DNA from: Cryptomeria japonica
Lineage: Eukaryota > Streptophyta > Pinopsida > Cupressales > Cupressaceae
NCBI RefSeq assembly: GCF_030272615.1
Contig: NC_081409.1
Coordinates: 207,685,190-207,745,189, forward strand
Length of the DNA stretch: 60,000 bases
Reading direction: 5' to 3'
The first letter of the stretch is position 1, and each line of letters starts with the position of its first letter. A model generated the notes under the pieces. That model was given only the letters and a program-made list of their open reading frames with translations. It had not been told where the DNA came from and did not search any database. This document shows positions 37,273 to 47,670 of the stretch, one piece after another. Position numbers and translations under genes: made by a program.

Positions 37273-38421
37273 TGTTGGTATTTTGATGATGTTTTGATTG
37301 TTATTGATGGACGCACACTTACTTGATGTATGAGTTATGCTCAATCGGTAGTTGTTCCAGCCGGTATTGTATGTCATTGAATGTGTAGTCTTTAGACTAT
37401 CGGTATTTTGCAAAAAACGGTTTATCATTCACAGATTGACTGAAGACCCCAAGCGGTATGAAGACCCCAAGCGGTACGAGGATCTCAAGTGAAACGAAGG
37501 ACCTGAGCAGTAGTTAATTTTTTATTGGAACACTACGATCTTCTAGTCTTCATTTTTGACAACCGGTAATCGGTATATTGTATTAACTGATATATATCTG
37601 TGATGAGTTACCAACCAGTATTATTGTAATGTGTGATGAGTTATCATCCACCGACACTTTGGTGGTGTTTTTGTGCCATGTTACCAAATGTATCTAGATG
37701 CACGGTACCTAGGAACTTGTAGTTTAATCTTATTGGACCGACATGAAATCAGATTCCTTTATAAGGACATCATGTCTAGGTTTTGTATGTAACACAGAAA
37801 AGGGAAGGTTATTATGTGCGATCATTGAAGAGAAGGTTAGGTCTGTGTGAAGAGATAGAGTGTGCAGATATAGAAGACTGAAGTAATGTTGAAATTAATT
37901 AACAAGGAGTTGTCATGGATCTATATAAGCATACTGTGCTATTATCTAGATCATTCACTTGTTGATTACTCACATCTTTGACAAGTCTAAAGCCCCTAAC
38001 CGGGTAGGCTCAACAAAGCCTTTGTAAATCCTCTAACAAGGTGGTTCACAACTATGGATCTTAAATCCTATAACGGGTAGTCTTTAACAAGACTTATCTC
38101 CTAACAGAGATCTAGATTCCTAACAGGATCTGTTCTGGTGAAGAACATTGTATGACCTTAACCGGTCTAGTTACTATTTTGCAGAAAGTTACTTGTGAGT
38201 TTCTGCTCACCGTGGTTTTTCCCATTTGGGTTTCCACATCAAATATCTTGTGTTATGGTGATTGTTCTCTTGTGGGTGAATGCTTTGATTTCTATTTGGT
38301 TTGCATTTATCTTAATCATTTTATTAGTGAATCTGTTGCACCGATTATCTGCTAAATTGTTTAAGAGTTTGCTTACAGTATTTTTTGGCATACTAATTCA
38401 CCCCCCTCTTAGTATTCATCA
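37273..38421 (+). repeat. Element F left LTR (1149 bp)
   Basis: Starts TGTTGGTATTTTGATG and ends TTAGTATTCATCA. It pairs with 43560-44713. About 14 differences are visible in the first 180 bp, mostly transitions, so the insertion is not recent. It contains the CACCGTGGTTTTTCCC block near 38208. Confidence 0.92.
37759..37766 (+). promoter_or_regulatory. Candidate TATA box in element F LTR
   Basis: TTATAAGG within CCTTTATAAGGAC, conserved in the right LTR at 44046-44053, about 490 bp into each LTR. Confidence 0.45.
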
Positions 38422-38422
38422 G

Positions 38423-38435
38423 TTGGTATCAGATC
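38423..38435 (+). other. Primer-binding site of element F
   Basis: TTGGTATCAGATC follows the LTR end by one base. It matches the initiator methionine tRNA site of elements A, B and E apart from the last bases (GATCC in place of GAGC). Confidence 0.8.
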
Positions 38436-38471
38436 CAACCTTTCTATAAGTCTAACCGCTTAGAAGGAGAT

Positions 38472-39662
38472 ATGGGGGAATACAGTGTGAGAGAACTTAC
38501 TCATTGTCTCACTCAAACTGAGAGAGCCTATGATGAACTCAAAGTCAAGTATAAAGCCTATTTGGCCAAGAGAAGAGAGAATGTTGAGAAACTGATGGAA
38601 CTTACTAAAAATAGCTCTTATGGTGAAGCAGACATGGATGCCCTAGTTGAAGAAGTTGAAAAATTGAATGAATCTAAAGCCAACCTGATAAGGGAGTTGG
38701 AAGGACTGACTATCAGAATGCATCAGGAGCTTGAGAACAGAAGGAAAGTTGAAGATCTGGTAAAAGAAAAAGATCATGAGATCTCCAAGCTGAAACAAGA
38801 AATCAGTACCCTTACCGCTCATGTCCAAGAGAGTAAAGTGGAAAAAGAAGAAATGCAAGGTGAACTAAACATGGCTATTTCTGAGAATGCAACCTTGATG
38901 GAATCCAATGTTGTTATTTCCAAGGAACTTACTGAGTCAAAGGAGATACTTGCCAAATTCAATCAGAGTACTACTAAGCTAGAGCAAAAGCTAGAATCGG
39001 CAAAGCCAACAAAGAATACCACTGGACTTGGTTTCTCTGGGTATGAGGAAGGTGAGACCTCTGGAACAAAAGCTGAAGCACTAAAGAAGTAACTGACATC
39101 CAAGGGTAAAGGTAAGTAAAAAATTAAACCTCTTTGCTTTAATTGTCTCAAAGAGGGACATACTACCAATGTGTGTAGAAGCAAGGCCTACAACAATTTT
39201 CTTTATTTTCAAAATAATGTGCCTAGATCCAACAGATTCAATGGAAACTGTTATGCATGCAACAAGTTTGGGCATAGAAAATTTGAATGCAGGTCAGTTT
39301 TGCACAACACTGGGAAATATCCTCCAAGGACTCAAGGAGTTATCTCGGAACTTTCTGTGAATCAGAATCCCAACTAGTACAATACCTATGACCATTAGCC
39401 AGTCGGTTATCAAGCGACAACTAGTTGGAGAGCAAATTGTTTGATAGGTCATGGTAGCGGTCACACTGCTGCAACATGCAGAAGGAAGAATGGAAGTATG
39501 AATGATGGACCATGGAGAACACCTAGAATGGTATGCTATCATTGCAACAAACCGGGACACACTGCCAGAACTTGCAGACTGAGAAAGAACCTATCAGGTG
39601 ATATACCGATCACTCCAGAAGGGAAGATTGATGTTGAAACCATTCAAATGGAAATGAATTAA
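38472..39662 (+). pseudogene. Element F ORF1: coiled coil plus four zinc knuckles
   Basis: A single frame of 397 codons from ATG 38472, 50 bp after the LTR, broken only by stops at 39090, 39114, 39375 and 39396. Residues 1-190 are strongly heptad-like and rich in Glu, Lys and Leu (coiled coil), with no copia capsid motif. Four CCHC units follow: CFNC-H-C at 39135-39176, CYAC-H-C at 39249-39290, CLIG-H-C at 39438-39479 and CYHC-H-C at 39534-39575. In the third, the second Cys is Gly. The layout suggests a gag-like nucleocapsid protein with a multimerising N-terminus. Copia gags normally have one knuckle. The role is inferred. Confidence 0.75.
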
Positions 39663-40180
39663 ACTTGGAAAAAGAAATCAGAAGAAGTTTCATAGGATGA
39701 ACCTATTTCTACACCTAGTGTGGAAGTCTCTGAACCGGCAAACTGAGCTTTAGAAAAGCTTAGGGGGAACATATCAGTGAAATATTTCGAACCCCCAGTT
39801 TATATCAGTAAAGAACTTTATCGATATATGTTACCTATCAATCGACAAAAGATTTGAAGCGGTAAAAGGAAAAAATAGGGTTTGTACCCTAGCGGTGATG
39901 CATTTATTATGGTAGGTGAGATTTTATTTAAAAGGGATTTTTGTCATCATTTTTACTTGTCTATTTTCGAAAGAAGAATTTTCAAGAGCAGAGAAACTAG
40001 AATGATTTGTTTAGAATTTGAAGAAATCTTGTGTGAAAACTTGTAGTCATTTTCAAGCAATCAGTGAAGAACACTAAGCGGTGAACTAGCGACCGAAGTG
40101 GTGTATTGTGTGTGATATTGGCAAAACCTAAATTTTAGATTGTGAAGGTATTTTTCAAAATTCATTCTTATCATTTGGTT

Positions 40181-43100
40181 ATGGCTTCTGCATCGCACTC
40201 TAGTTCTAGTGCACCCGTAGATACACCTGAGTTTCTTCAAAAGAAAATGAGATACAATGCCCTATCTCAAATTCCTGCCAGAGTTATTGTTGAGGGAGAT
40301 ATTTCAGGGTATATAGACTGTAAGTTGGAAGACCTAGGATCCCTAGTAATTGACTCCCAGCTAAGTTTTTTTTGTGGAGATGACAAGAAGATTAAACCAC
40401 AGTATAGCATCCTTGAGAAGATGAAACTGCACAATGCGGTATACTTTCTGGAATAATTTTCAGAAGAACATATTTGCATTATCCTCAGCAGAGTGCACGG
40501 TGACAAGATGTACCTCGAGCGGACCCATGACATCACACCAGAAATTATTCATGTTGTCACCGGATTCTACAATGTTGGAGAAGTACCAGTTCTACAGAAG
40601 GTCACCAAAACTAAAATGACAGAACTCACTGATTCTGTGAGTGACCAACGGGCAATGACTGTCAACACCATTAATGATGATCTGGTGAAATATACTTGCA
40701 TGGTGACTGGTTACAGGATATTTTATGCCAGTAGAATTAATTTTGTCCCTACTACTGTGGTAAATGCTGCTTACAGGATGATTAAGGAAGATACTGAATA
40801 TGACCTATGTACCTATTTATGGAAGCAATTGTTGAAGAATCTGAAGTCCATCAAACAGGACAAATCACTGAGGTTCAAGTTTGGCCAACTTATGGTCGGT
40901 CTATTCTTCTATTTTCAAGGTTATTTCCCTAGAGTCGGTGATGTTCAATGGTCTACTGACCTACCGGTTTCCAGATAGATTAAGGAGAGTCTACAAGCAG
41001 TGGAAACTGCATATCCTGAGGTTCTAAATAAGTATTTTGACTAATTCAAATGAAAGATGATCCAGAGAATGAGGATATCTGGTGATTTAGTGAAGAAGTA
41101 TGAAGATGACATATGCTTCACAATAAGGACAAATCACTGCATAATGGAAGCGGTGGAACCTAGAAAGGAAGTAGTTGACCCTATGGGGTATGAAGTAGTG
41201 AATGACATATTGATCGGGTATGCCTCTACCCTACTTGCCTCACCACTGGATGCAAAGAAGAAAAGAACCGGTACTTACTTGGAGAGGGTCACACTGATTG
41301 AGGAACCGAAGCAGAAAAAGAGCAAAGTAGTGCCATCGGTATTAGCACTGGTTACATCTGCTAGTCCAAAAGTGACCAAGCGGTCACCAGCCAAAAAGAA
41401 ACCTGAGATTATTCTGGCAAAAGTATTCGAGAGGAAGCGAAAATCCAAGACTCACTCACCGGAGTCAGAAGACACTGAACCAGAGATTGAAATAAAGAAG
41501 TCAAGGCAATCAAGCAAAAAGTCAAAGTCCACAGGTAATGTATCAACAACTTCGGCACCGGTAAATATAGATATTACTTCTTATAAACCAATGACACATT
41601 GTCAGAGGACAATAAAGAATATTAGGAGGAAAGTTCTTGATGACTTAAAGGAATATTTTGATGACTTTAATGATAGTGAGAAAGAGGATGTAGAACAGGA
41701 GGTCATTAAATATTTATGTATTAATGATTGGTCACCTTCTGAGATTAAATCTGTGACTCCAAATTCTTTGTATGATTCTTTGGATAATAAATGGCGCATT
41801 GCCATTGAAAGAGAACAAGAGATCAAGGAGAAAAAATTTGCACAGTACTTTCCTAATGCTTCAAATTCTGAGATTTGAAATTATTGATAAGAACAAAGGC
41901 ATTTTCTTTATGAGAAGGAGGCGACTCAGGTTACTAGAAGGTAAAACCTCTGAAGTAGAAAAAGATAAATAGATACAGGTTAAACCTACTGTCGAAATGC
42001 ACCAAGTATCTGAAGCCACTAGGGAGGCTAATCAAGAACCTGACCTATCCTTAGTCAAACCGGATGAGGTATTCGATAGTTAAGGTGAAAGAGTGATAGA
42101 ACAAAATGACCCTATTGATGTTGATGCATTAGATAATGAGGATGTCACTCCAGACAAAGAAAAAGTTGAGAAAGAGAAATGGGACAAAGAGAAAGCGGAG
42201 AAAGAACAAGAAGAAAAAGAAAGGCAAGAAGAAGCAAAGAGGAAAGAAGAAGATAAGAGAAAAGAAGAAGAAAAGAGGAAGGAAGAAGAAAGGAAGAAGG
42301 AGGAAGAGAAGAAAAAGCAAGAAGAGGATAAGAAGAAGAAAGAAGTGGAGAAGAAACAAGAAGAGGAGAAAAAGAAAGAGTCAAAGAAGAAGAAAGAAGA
42401 AGAAAAGAAAAGAGTGGAAGAGGAGAAAGAAGCACAGAAGAGAAAACAAGCGGAGATCAAGGCCAAAGAAGGAGGGCAAACTCCTAAGGCAACCAATGAT
42501 CAAACCAAGCAGGTTGATTCCACCAATCCTATTGATCTAACTCTTGCATGTCTGACTCAATCAGCAAATGAGTCTGATCTGCTACAAAGCATTAAACTTG
42601 TACAGGAGAGACTGGAAGAATTGTGGAAGAAGAAAGAACAGGATGTCATACAAATTGTTGTTGACACCCTTATCAGTCTAATTCTCGATACTAACCTCCC
42701 CAGTACCGACTCCTCTCTATCCAAGCTCAAAATTCTTTGTACCATAGTGGAGGACCAGGTACAATGCTTGGAGGATGTTGCTCAAGCAACTGCAAGAAAG
42801 AACCATGAAAAGGCACTCAATATTATCTTAGTCAAGCAAAAGAATCAACTCTGGACACAAATACTGAGTAAAATCTGCCAACCCCATCTGTTTTGTGAAG
42901 ATGTGCTCAAATAGAAAGCTCAACTCCAATCAGAGTTACAGGAATACATCTACAACTTCAAGATGCCCTATGATTTATTCACTGTCTATGGACAAATTGT
43001 TCATCATTTTCAGCATCAGATTGCCAAGATGGACTTAGAAATCAGCAACTGAACTCAAGGTTTGCAGGAGCTTAAATTGCTCCTATTGCCAAAACTGCAG

Positions 43101-43307
43101 GTTCTTAAGAGATGTTTTCTCAACTTGGAAGCTATCACGGTAACTCAAGAGATGAGTACCATCGATGCAATGGAAGAACTGGCATTCCAGATAAAGACTG
43201 AAAATGAGATTGCTACCTTGCTACTTGAGTCATGGACATTGGACATGAAGACTTTTGTGCAGAGCTTTAAATCTGTTTTTGAGAAATTTCATTCCTTATT
43301 GTCATGA
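40181..43307 (+). pseudogene. Element F ORF2: ~1040-codon protein of unknown function
   Basis: The frame starts at ATG 40181 (MASASHSSSS) after a 0.5-kb gap. Stops occur at codons 92, 266, 288 and 291 and at 41970, 42081, 42912 and about 43050. There is one frameshift near 41870. Otherwise the reading is continuous to 43307. Residues 1-300 look globular and mixed alpha/beta. The stretch near 40880-40930 (FGQLMVGLFFYF) may be a buried helix. Residues 360-500 are Lys/Ser/Pro-rich and basic. Residues 660-765 (42160-42470) form a Lys/Glu/Arg tract expected to be a single alpha helix. The remaining 275 residues are helical. No protease, integrase, RT or transposase motif is seen. I do not recognise the family. 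It may relate loosely to 'putative plant transposon protein' domains, which is unproven. Confidence 0.7.
42160..42470 (+). repeat. Purine-rich Lys/Glu coding tract in ORF2
   Basis: About 310 bp of almost pure A/G on the + strand, made of GAAGAA, AAGAAG and GAGAAG variants. It encodes the charged helix. It has no period clean enough to call a microsatellite. The long open frames on the opposite strand (Ser/Phe/Leu-rich) are its mirror. Confidence 0.8.
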
Positions 43308-43364
43308 ACATCTACTCTATTTTATTTTATAAAAAAAAATGGATACTTTGCATTACTTTGTCAT

Positions 43365-43559
43365 TGTTGGCAAAGGGGGAGTAGTGTACATTAAAATTTT
43401 GGTGAATGTTACCATTTTATGCACTTACTTGTAAATTTTGCAAAGGGAGGAGTATATATGCTTAGGGGGAGTAATTTTGATTATGGCATCATTTTTTTTG
43501 TAAAGCACTTAGATGTCAAAATTTTCCTAAGTATTGCCATCAATGCCAAAGGGGGAGAT
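43365..43559 (+). other. Element F polypurine tracts (four copies)
   Basis: The tract adjoining the LTR is GCCAAAGGGGGAGAT (about 43546-43559). Three similar tracts precede it: GGCAAAGGGGGAGTAG at about 43369, GCAAAGGGAGGAG at about 43440 and CTTAGGGGGAGTA at about 43461. The same CAAAGGGGGAGA-type signals occur in the 3' region of A, B and E. Confidence 0.75.
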
Positions 43560-44713
43560 TGTTGGTATTTTGATGATGTTTTGATAGCCATTGATGGACA
43601 CACACTTACTTGATGTATGAGTTATGCTCAACTGGTAGTTGTTCCAACCGGTATTGTATGTCATTGAATGTGTAGTCTTTAGACTATCAGTATTTTGCAG
43701 AAGATGGTTTACCGGTCATATATTGACTGAAGACCCCAAGTGGTATGAAGACCCCAAGCGATACGAGGATCTCAAGCGAAATGAAAGACCCGAGCGGTAG
43801 TTAATTTTTTATCGGAACACTACGATCTTCCAGTCTTCATTTTTCACAACCGGTAATCATTATATTGTATTAACCGATATATATCTGTGATGAGTTACCA
43901 ACCGGTATTATTGTAATGTGTGATGAGTAATCATCCACCGACACTTTGCCAGTGTTTTTGTGTCATGTTACCAAATGTGTCTAGATGCACTGTACCTAGG
44001 AACTTGTAGTCTAATCTTATTGGACCGACATGAAATCAGATTCCTTTATAAGGACATCATGTCTAGGATTTGTGACACAGAAAAGGGAAGGTTATTATGT
44101 GTGATCATTGAAGAGAAGGTTAGGTCTGTGTAAAGAGATAGAGTGTGCAGATATAGAAGACTGAAGTAATGCTGAAATGCATTAACAAGGAGCTGTCAAA
44201 GATCTAATTAAGCATATTATGCTATTATCTAGATCATTCACTTGTTGATTACTCACATCTTTGACAAGTCCAAAGCCCCTAACCGGGTAGGCTCAGCAAA
44301 GCCTTTGTAAATCCTCTAACAAGGTGGTTCACAACTATGGATCTTGAATCCTCTAACGGGTAGTATTTAAGAGGACTTATCTCCTAACAAAGATCTAGAT
44401 TCCTAACAACATCTGTTTTGGTGAAGAACATTGTATGACCTTAACCGGTCAGGTTGCTATTCTGCAGATAGTTACTTGTGAGTTTCTGCTCACTGTGGTT
44501 TTTCCCATTTGGGTTTCCATGTCAAATATCTTGTGTTATGGTGATTGTGCTCTTGTGGGTGAATGCTTTGTTTGCTATTTGGTTTGCATTTATCTTAATC
44601 GATTTATTAGTGAATCTCCTGCACCGGTTATCTGCTAAATTGTTTAAGAGTTTGCTTACAGTATTTTTTGGCATACTAATTCAAGCCCCCCCCCCCCGTC
44701 TTAGTATTCATCA
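43560..44713 (+). repeat. Element F right LTR (1154 bp)
   Basis: Pairs with 37273-38421. The C-rich tract near its end is longer here (44686-44697). It is followed by ACATG, the target duplication. Confidence 0.92.
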
Positions 44714-44718
44714 ACATG

Positions 44719-45479
44719 ATGGTTACCCTAGGGGGTTTTGTTAAGGTTGAGTTAATGGATAATCCCTTTATCCAAGGGATAAACTCTTGTGCAAGGGTTA
44801 AAGGATAACTATGGTCAAAGAAATGAATGCTTGAAGAGACCCATGAGTTAAATGGATGGTTAAGTTAGAGAGAAGGTCTTTAACCAAGGGTTTAAAGTGG
44901 GTTAACCATTAATGGTTTGAGAAGACTTTGGAGGTTATCTTGTAGAACGAATAAAGCCTTTAATGGTTATTGAAGACTTTGCATGTTTTTGAATTGTGAC
45001 CCCTTCTTAAGGAATGTGCATATGTTTAGGAGGGGATTAGGCTAATTAGAAGGGATTAGAAGAATCTAGAAGGTGGGTTAGTGAGCAAGTGGATTTTGTA
45101 GGAAAATGCAAGTGAGAGATATTTTAGGATTTTTAATTGAAATTAATTTATTTCAATTTATTGGTGCAACTTGCATTAGATAGATATTTCAATAAATATT
45201 GATTTATTTAAATCTGAAGAGGGTATTTAATTAAATGTAGATTTAATTAAATGTGAGAAGCAGATTTAATCAAATAAATATGATTTATTTAATTAAAAGT
45301 CAAAATATGGTTTAAATGAATTAAATCAAATAATTTATTTCATTAAAAAAATAATTAATTTAATTAATAGGAGAAGAGGGTTAAGATGAATTAATTTAAT
45401 TAATTGTTGATCGATGGTTAAATAATCAAATAAATGCTAAGTATTCATTTAATTAAGTGGACATATTTGGGTGTCTACA
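44719..45479 (-). repeat. Gypsy-type LTR G1, right part
   Basis: Continues LTR G1 after F. In minus orientation it starts TGTAGACACCCAAATATG at 45479, a common gypsy LTR terminus. It is rich in TTAATTAAATT tracts (45220-45440), as is G2 at 52190-52420, and both contain AACTCTTGTGCAA (44787 and 51719). No polypurine tract adjoins it and no coding sequence is seen, so it may be a solo LTR. Confidence 0.5.
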
Positions 45480-45644
45480 TAATCACTCCAAAAATGTCAT
45501 GTATACTTGTGTATGTATATAATAGCCAAAGCATCATAAAATTACCCCAGGAAGTTCAACAACATATATAATTTCATTTCATTTAACTGATGAAATCGCA
45601 TCGTTATTTAATTCCAACATAAATATTAATGCCTCAAAACATCA

Positions 45645-46122
45645 TGTTGGTGTAAATAATTATTCATCTTGGATATTATTACACCTTATTTAAGTTTACT
45701 TAGGAAATTCATTTCATAGTAGTTTGGGTATGAGACACTTGGGTGTTTGTTCCACATTGGGATAGTGTGTGTAGGAGAATTTTCACCTTTTATGGTGTTG
45801 ATCTTGTTACTACTCTATCATATCCACTTATTGTGGAGTGATAATTCCACCGGTGGGTGATCCACCTCATGTGGAATATTTTATTGTTTCTCCTACCTAC
45901 CCACACATATTTCCTACCTACCCTTGTTTCTTATTGAGCCACATGTCATGTTTGTGTGCTCACATATCCATATAGCCTTGCCTATATATGTAGGCTCATA
46001 TTCATTGTATGTAAGAACTATTGATTTTTATCTATTGATGAGAATACAGTTTATTCTTGTCCTATATTTTGTCTCTCTATTTGTACATTTCATTGAGCTC
46101 TTAATCTTGGCAAAATCTCACA
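45645..46122 (+). repeat. Element K left LTR (478 bp)
   Basis: Starts TGTTGGTGTAAATAATT and ends AAATCTCACA. It pairs with 50143-50647. It has a TATA-like CCTATATATG at 45981-45990, conserved at 50506-50515. It is much shorter than the LTRs of A, B, E and F and lacks their C-rich tail, so it is a different copia family. Confidence 0.92.
45981..45991 (+). promoter_or_regulatory. Candidate TATA box in element K LTR
   Basis: CCTATATATGT lies within a short palindrome-like GCCTATATATGTAGGC. The core is kept in the right LTR. Confidence 0.45.
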
Positions 46123-46135
46123 TGGTATCAGAGCC
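46123..46135 (+). other. Primer-binding site of element K
   Basis: TGGTATCAGAGCC directly abuts the LTR end, complementary to initiator methionine tRNA. Confidence 0.88.
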
Positions 46136-46427
46136 ATTAGAGCATCATTGATTCGTCCTTGAGAGGCATTTTTTTGATGTCAAGAGGCAGAATCTGAGGA
46201 GCAACATCTTTTGGAGGCATCCTAGACCAGATTTGACCTTGCCATTGCGTCTAGGTGGTCGTTTCCATGAATTTTGAGTATAAATTTGGCCTATTTGGGT
46301 GAAAGTCAAATTTCGGGCTTGGAGGAAAAAATTTGTCCAATTTGGGTAGTACGGTACGGATTTCAAAATAAAAAATTTAAAAAAATACATTCTGCAGAAG
46401 AAAAAAAAAATTATTATTATTTTTGCG

Positions 46428-46990
46428 GGGGGGGTACGTTGACCCCACCCCCGCACTGACCATACCCTACAGGCCCCGTACTTCTGTCGTGCCATGTACC
46501 TATTCCTCTATCGTTGTCGTCGTCTGTGCTGCTCCGGTAACCGTGACCACTCCTGCTTTGGCGGCCCCTCCAATCACTGCTAACAGTCACCAGCCACCTG
46601 TCTTCTCTGACTCCGGCACCAACAGTCTTCCTGATTGTCGACGCCCGAGAACTCCCCTGCCAGCTAGTAGCCTCCCCGCCATCAACCTCACCGCTCGGGC
46701 TGCCTCACCGTCGTCGTTGACCGGCCTCCCGGCACCGGCCTTTGCCGCCTACCGGCCTATACTTCCTTCCTGGCAGACCCCCTGCCTCTGCCACATCAGC
46801 TACCGACGTAGGTCCCACCTCCAACAAGACCAGTCAGCCTGCCATGTGGCACTTCTGTACGCCACATCAGCAGCCCATTTGGCTACCAAATCACACGGAT
46901 GCCACGTCAGCTCTGCCACCTCAGTAGTCTCGTCATTGCCACATCATTCGTTCGTGTTGTATGTACGCCATGCAGGCAGGGAGGCAAAGT
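46428..46990 (+). other. GC-rich island in element K leader
   Basis: About 560 bp of C/G-rich, C-biased sequence inside AT-rich surroundings. It contains several GCCAC(A/G)TCAGC-type repeats (46791, 46862, 46901). A frame of 191 codons (46423-46998) is open, Pro/Ala/Ser/Thr-rich and motif-free, probably by composition. It lies in the untranslated leader upstream of gag, where packaging or ribosome-entry structure would be expected. That role is only inferred. Confidence 0.7.
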
Positions 46991-47670
46991 TTTTGTGACA
47001 GCTAGATGACCATCAAATTTAGACTTGCAATTTGCTGATGTCATCATTTTTTGAAATTTTTGTAGGCCCCTCTCATTGAGCTTTTTGATTTTGCAGTTCA
47101 ACTTCAAATGGTCATATCTTGCTCATTTTTGCTCCTTTTTTGGTGCAATTTTTTTTGAAATGGGCTATAATTTTGTGTACTTTCTTGTGGTATCATTAGT
47201 TTATAATTTTGATGGACATATGTTTCATAAATCTTAGTTTTTGGTGACTATACCTATCCAATCCTCATTTCTGCAACTTTCGGGACTCCGTCTGGGCTCA
47301 TACAAAGTCCTTTTCAGGTGCCATTTTTTTAGAAAGTGCATAATTTTTTGTCTACTCTCATAATATGCTATCAGTTTGTAGAAATTTTTGGTAGAAATGG
47401 TACTTTCATCATATGGTCTTATTTGGTCAATTTGGCACTTGTATTGCACAAATCTATCTTGTTGGTCTTTTGCATTGTAGTTCTCAGCTTCGTCGGGAAG
47501 TTGTAAAATAAAATTAGAAGTCCACCTTGCCATTGTTTGCAAGTGGCCTAATGTACACGCACTACATATAAAGTGCCAAAATCATCTTTTTGGGGGGTAC
47601 TTTGATTGATTGAATTTGGGGGGGTGTCTCTTGTGCTTTTGTGCTCTTGTGTTCCTTCCTTTTTTCTGCT

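Larger units (their letters stand above)
37273..44713 (+). mobile_element. Element F: copia-derived, lacks pol, carries novel ORF
   Basis: An LTR element with LTRs 37273-38421 and 43560-44713 and a perfect 5-bp target duplication, ACATG (37268-37272 and 44714-44718). The primer site and polypurine tract are present, and the LTR end (ATTCACCCCCC...TCTTAGTATTC) matches element B. The internal 5.1 kb has no protease, integrase, RT or RNase H motif in any frame. It has two long plus-strand frames instead: a coiled-coil/zinc-knuckle protein and an approximately 1040-codon protein. It is a non-autonomous derivative, resembling the large-retrotransposon-derivative or TR-GAG classes in plan. The second frame is not one I recognise. 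Confidence 0.85.

Noticed and set aside
42080-42540. Long Ser/Phe/Leu-rich frames on the minus strand and a Lys/Arg-rich alternative plus frame
   Set aside because: They are shadows of the purine-rich Lys/Glu coding tract of ORF2. Their composition follows directly from the A/G bias.
46423-46998. 191-codon Pro/Ala-rich open frame in the K leader
   Set aside because: The frame is open because of the GC-rich, stop-poor composition. It has no motif and lies upstream of the gag start.
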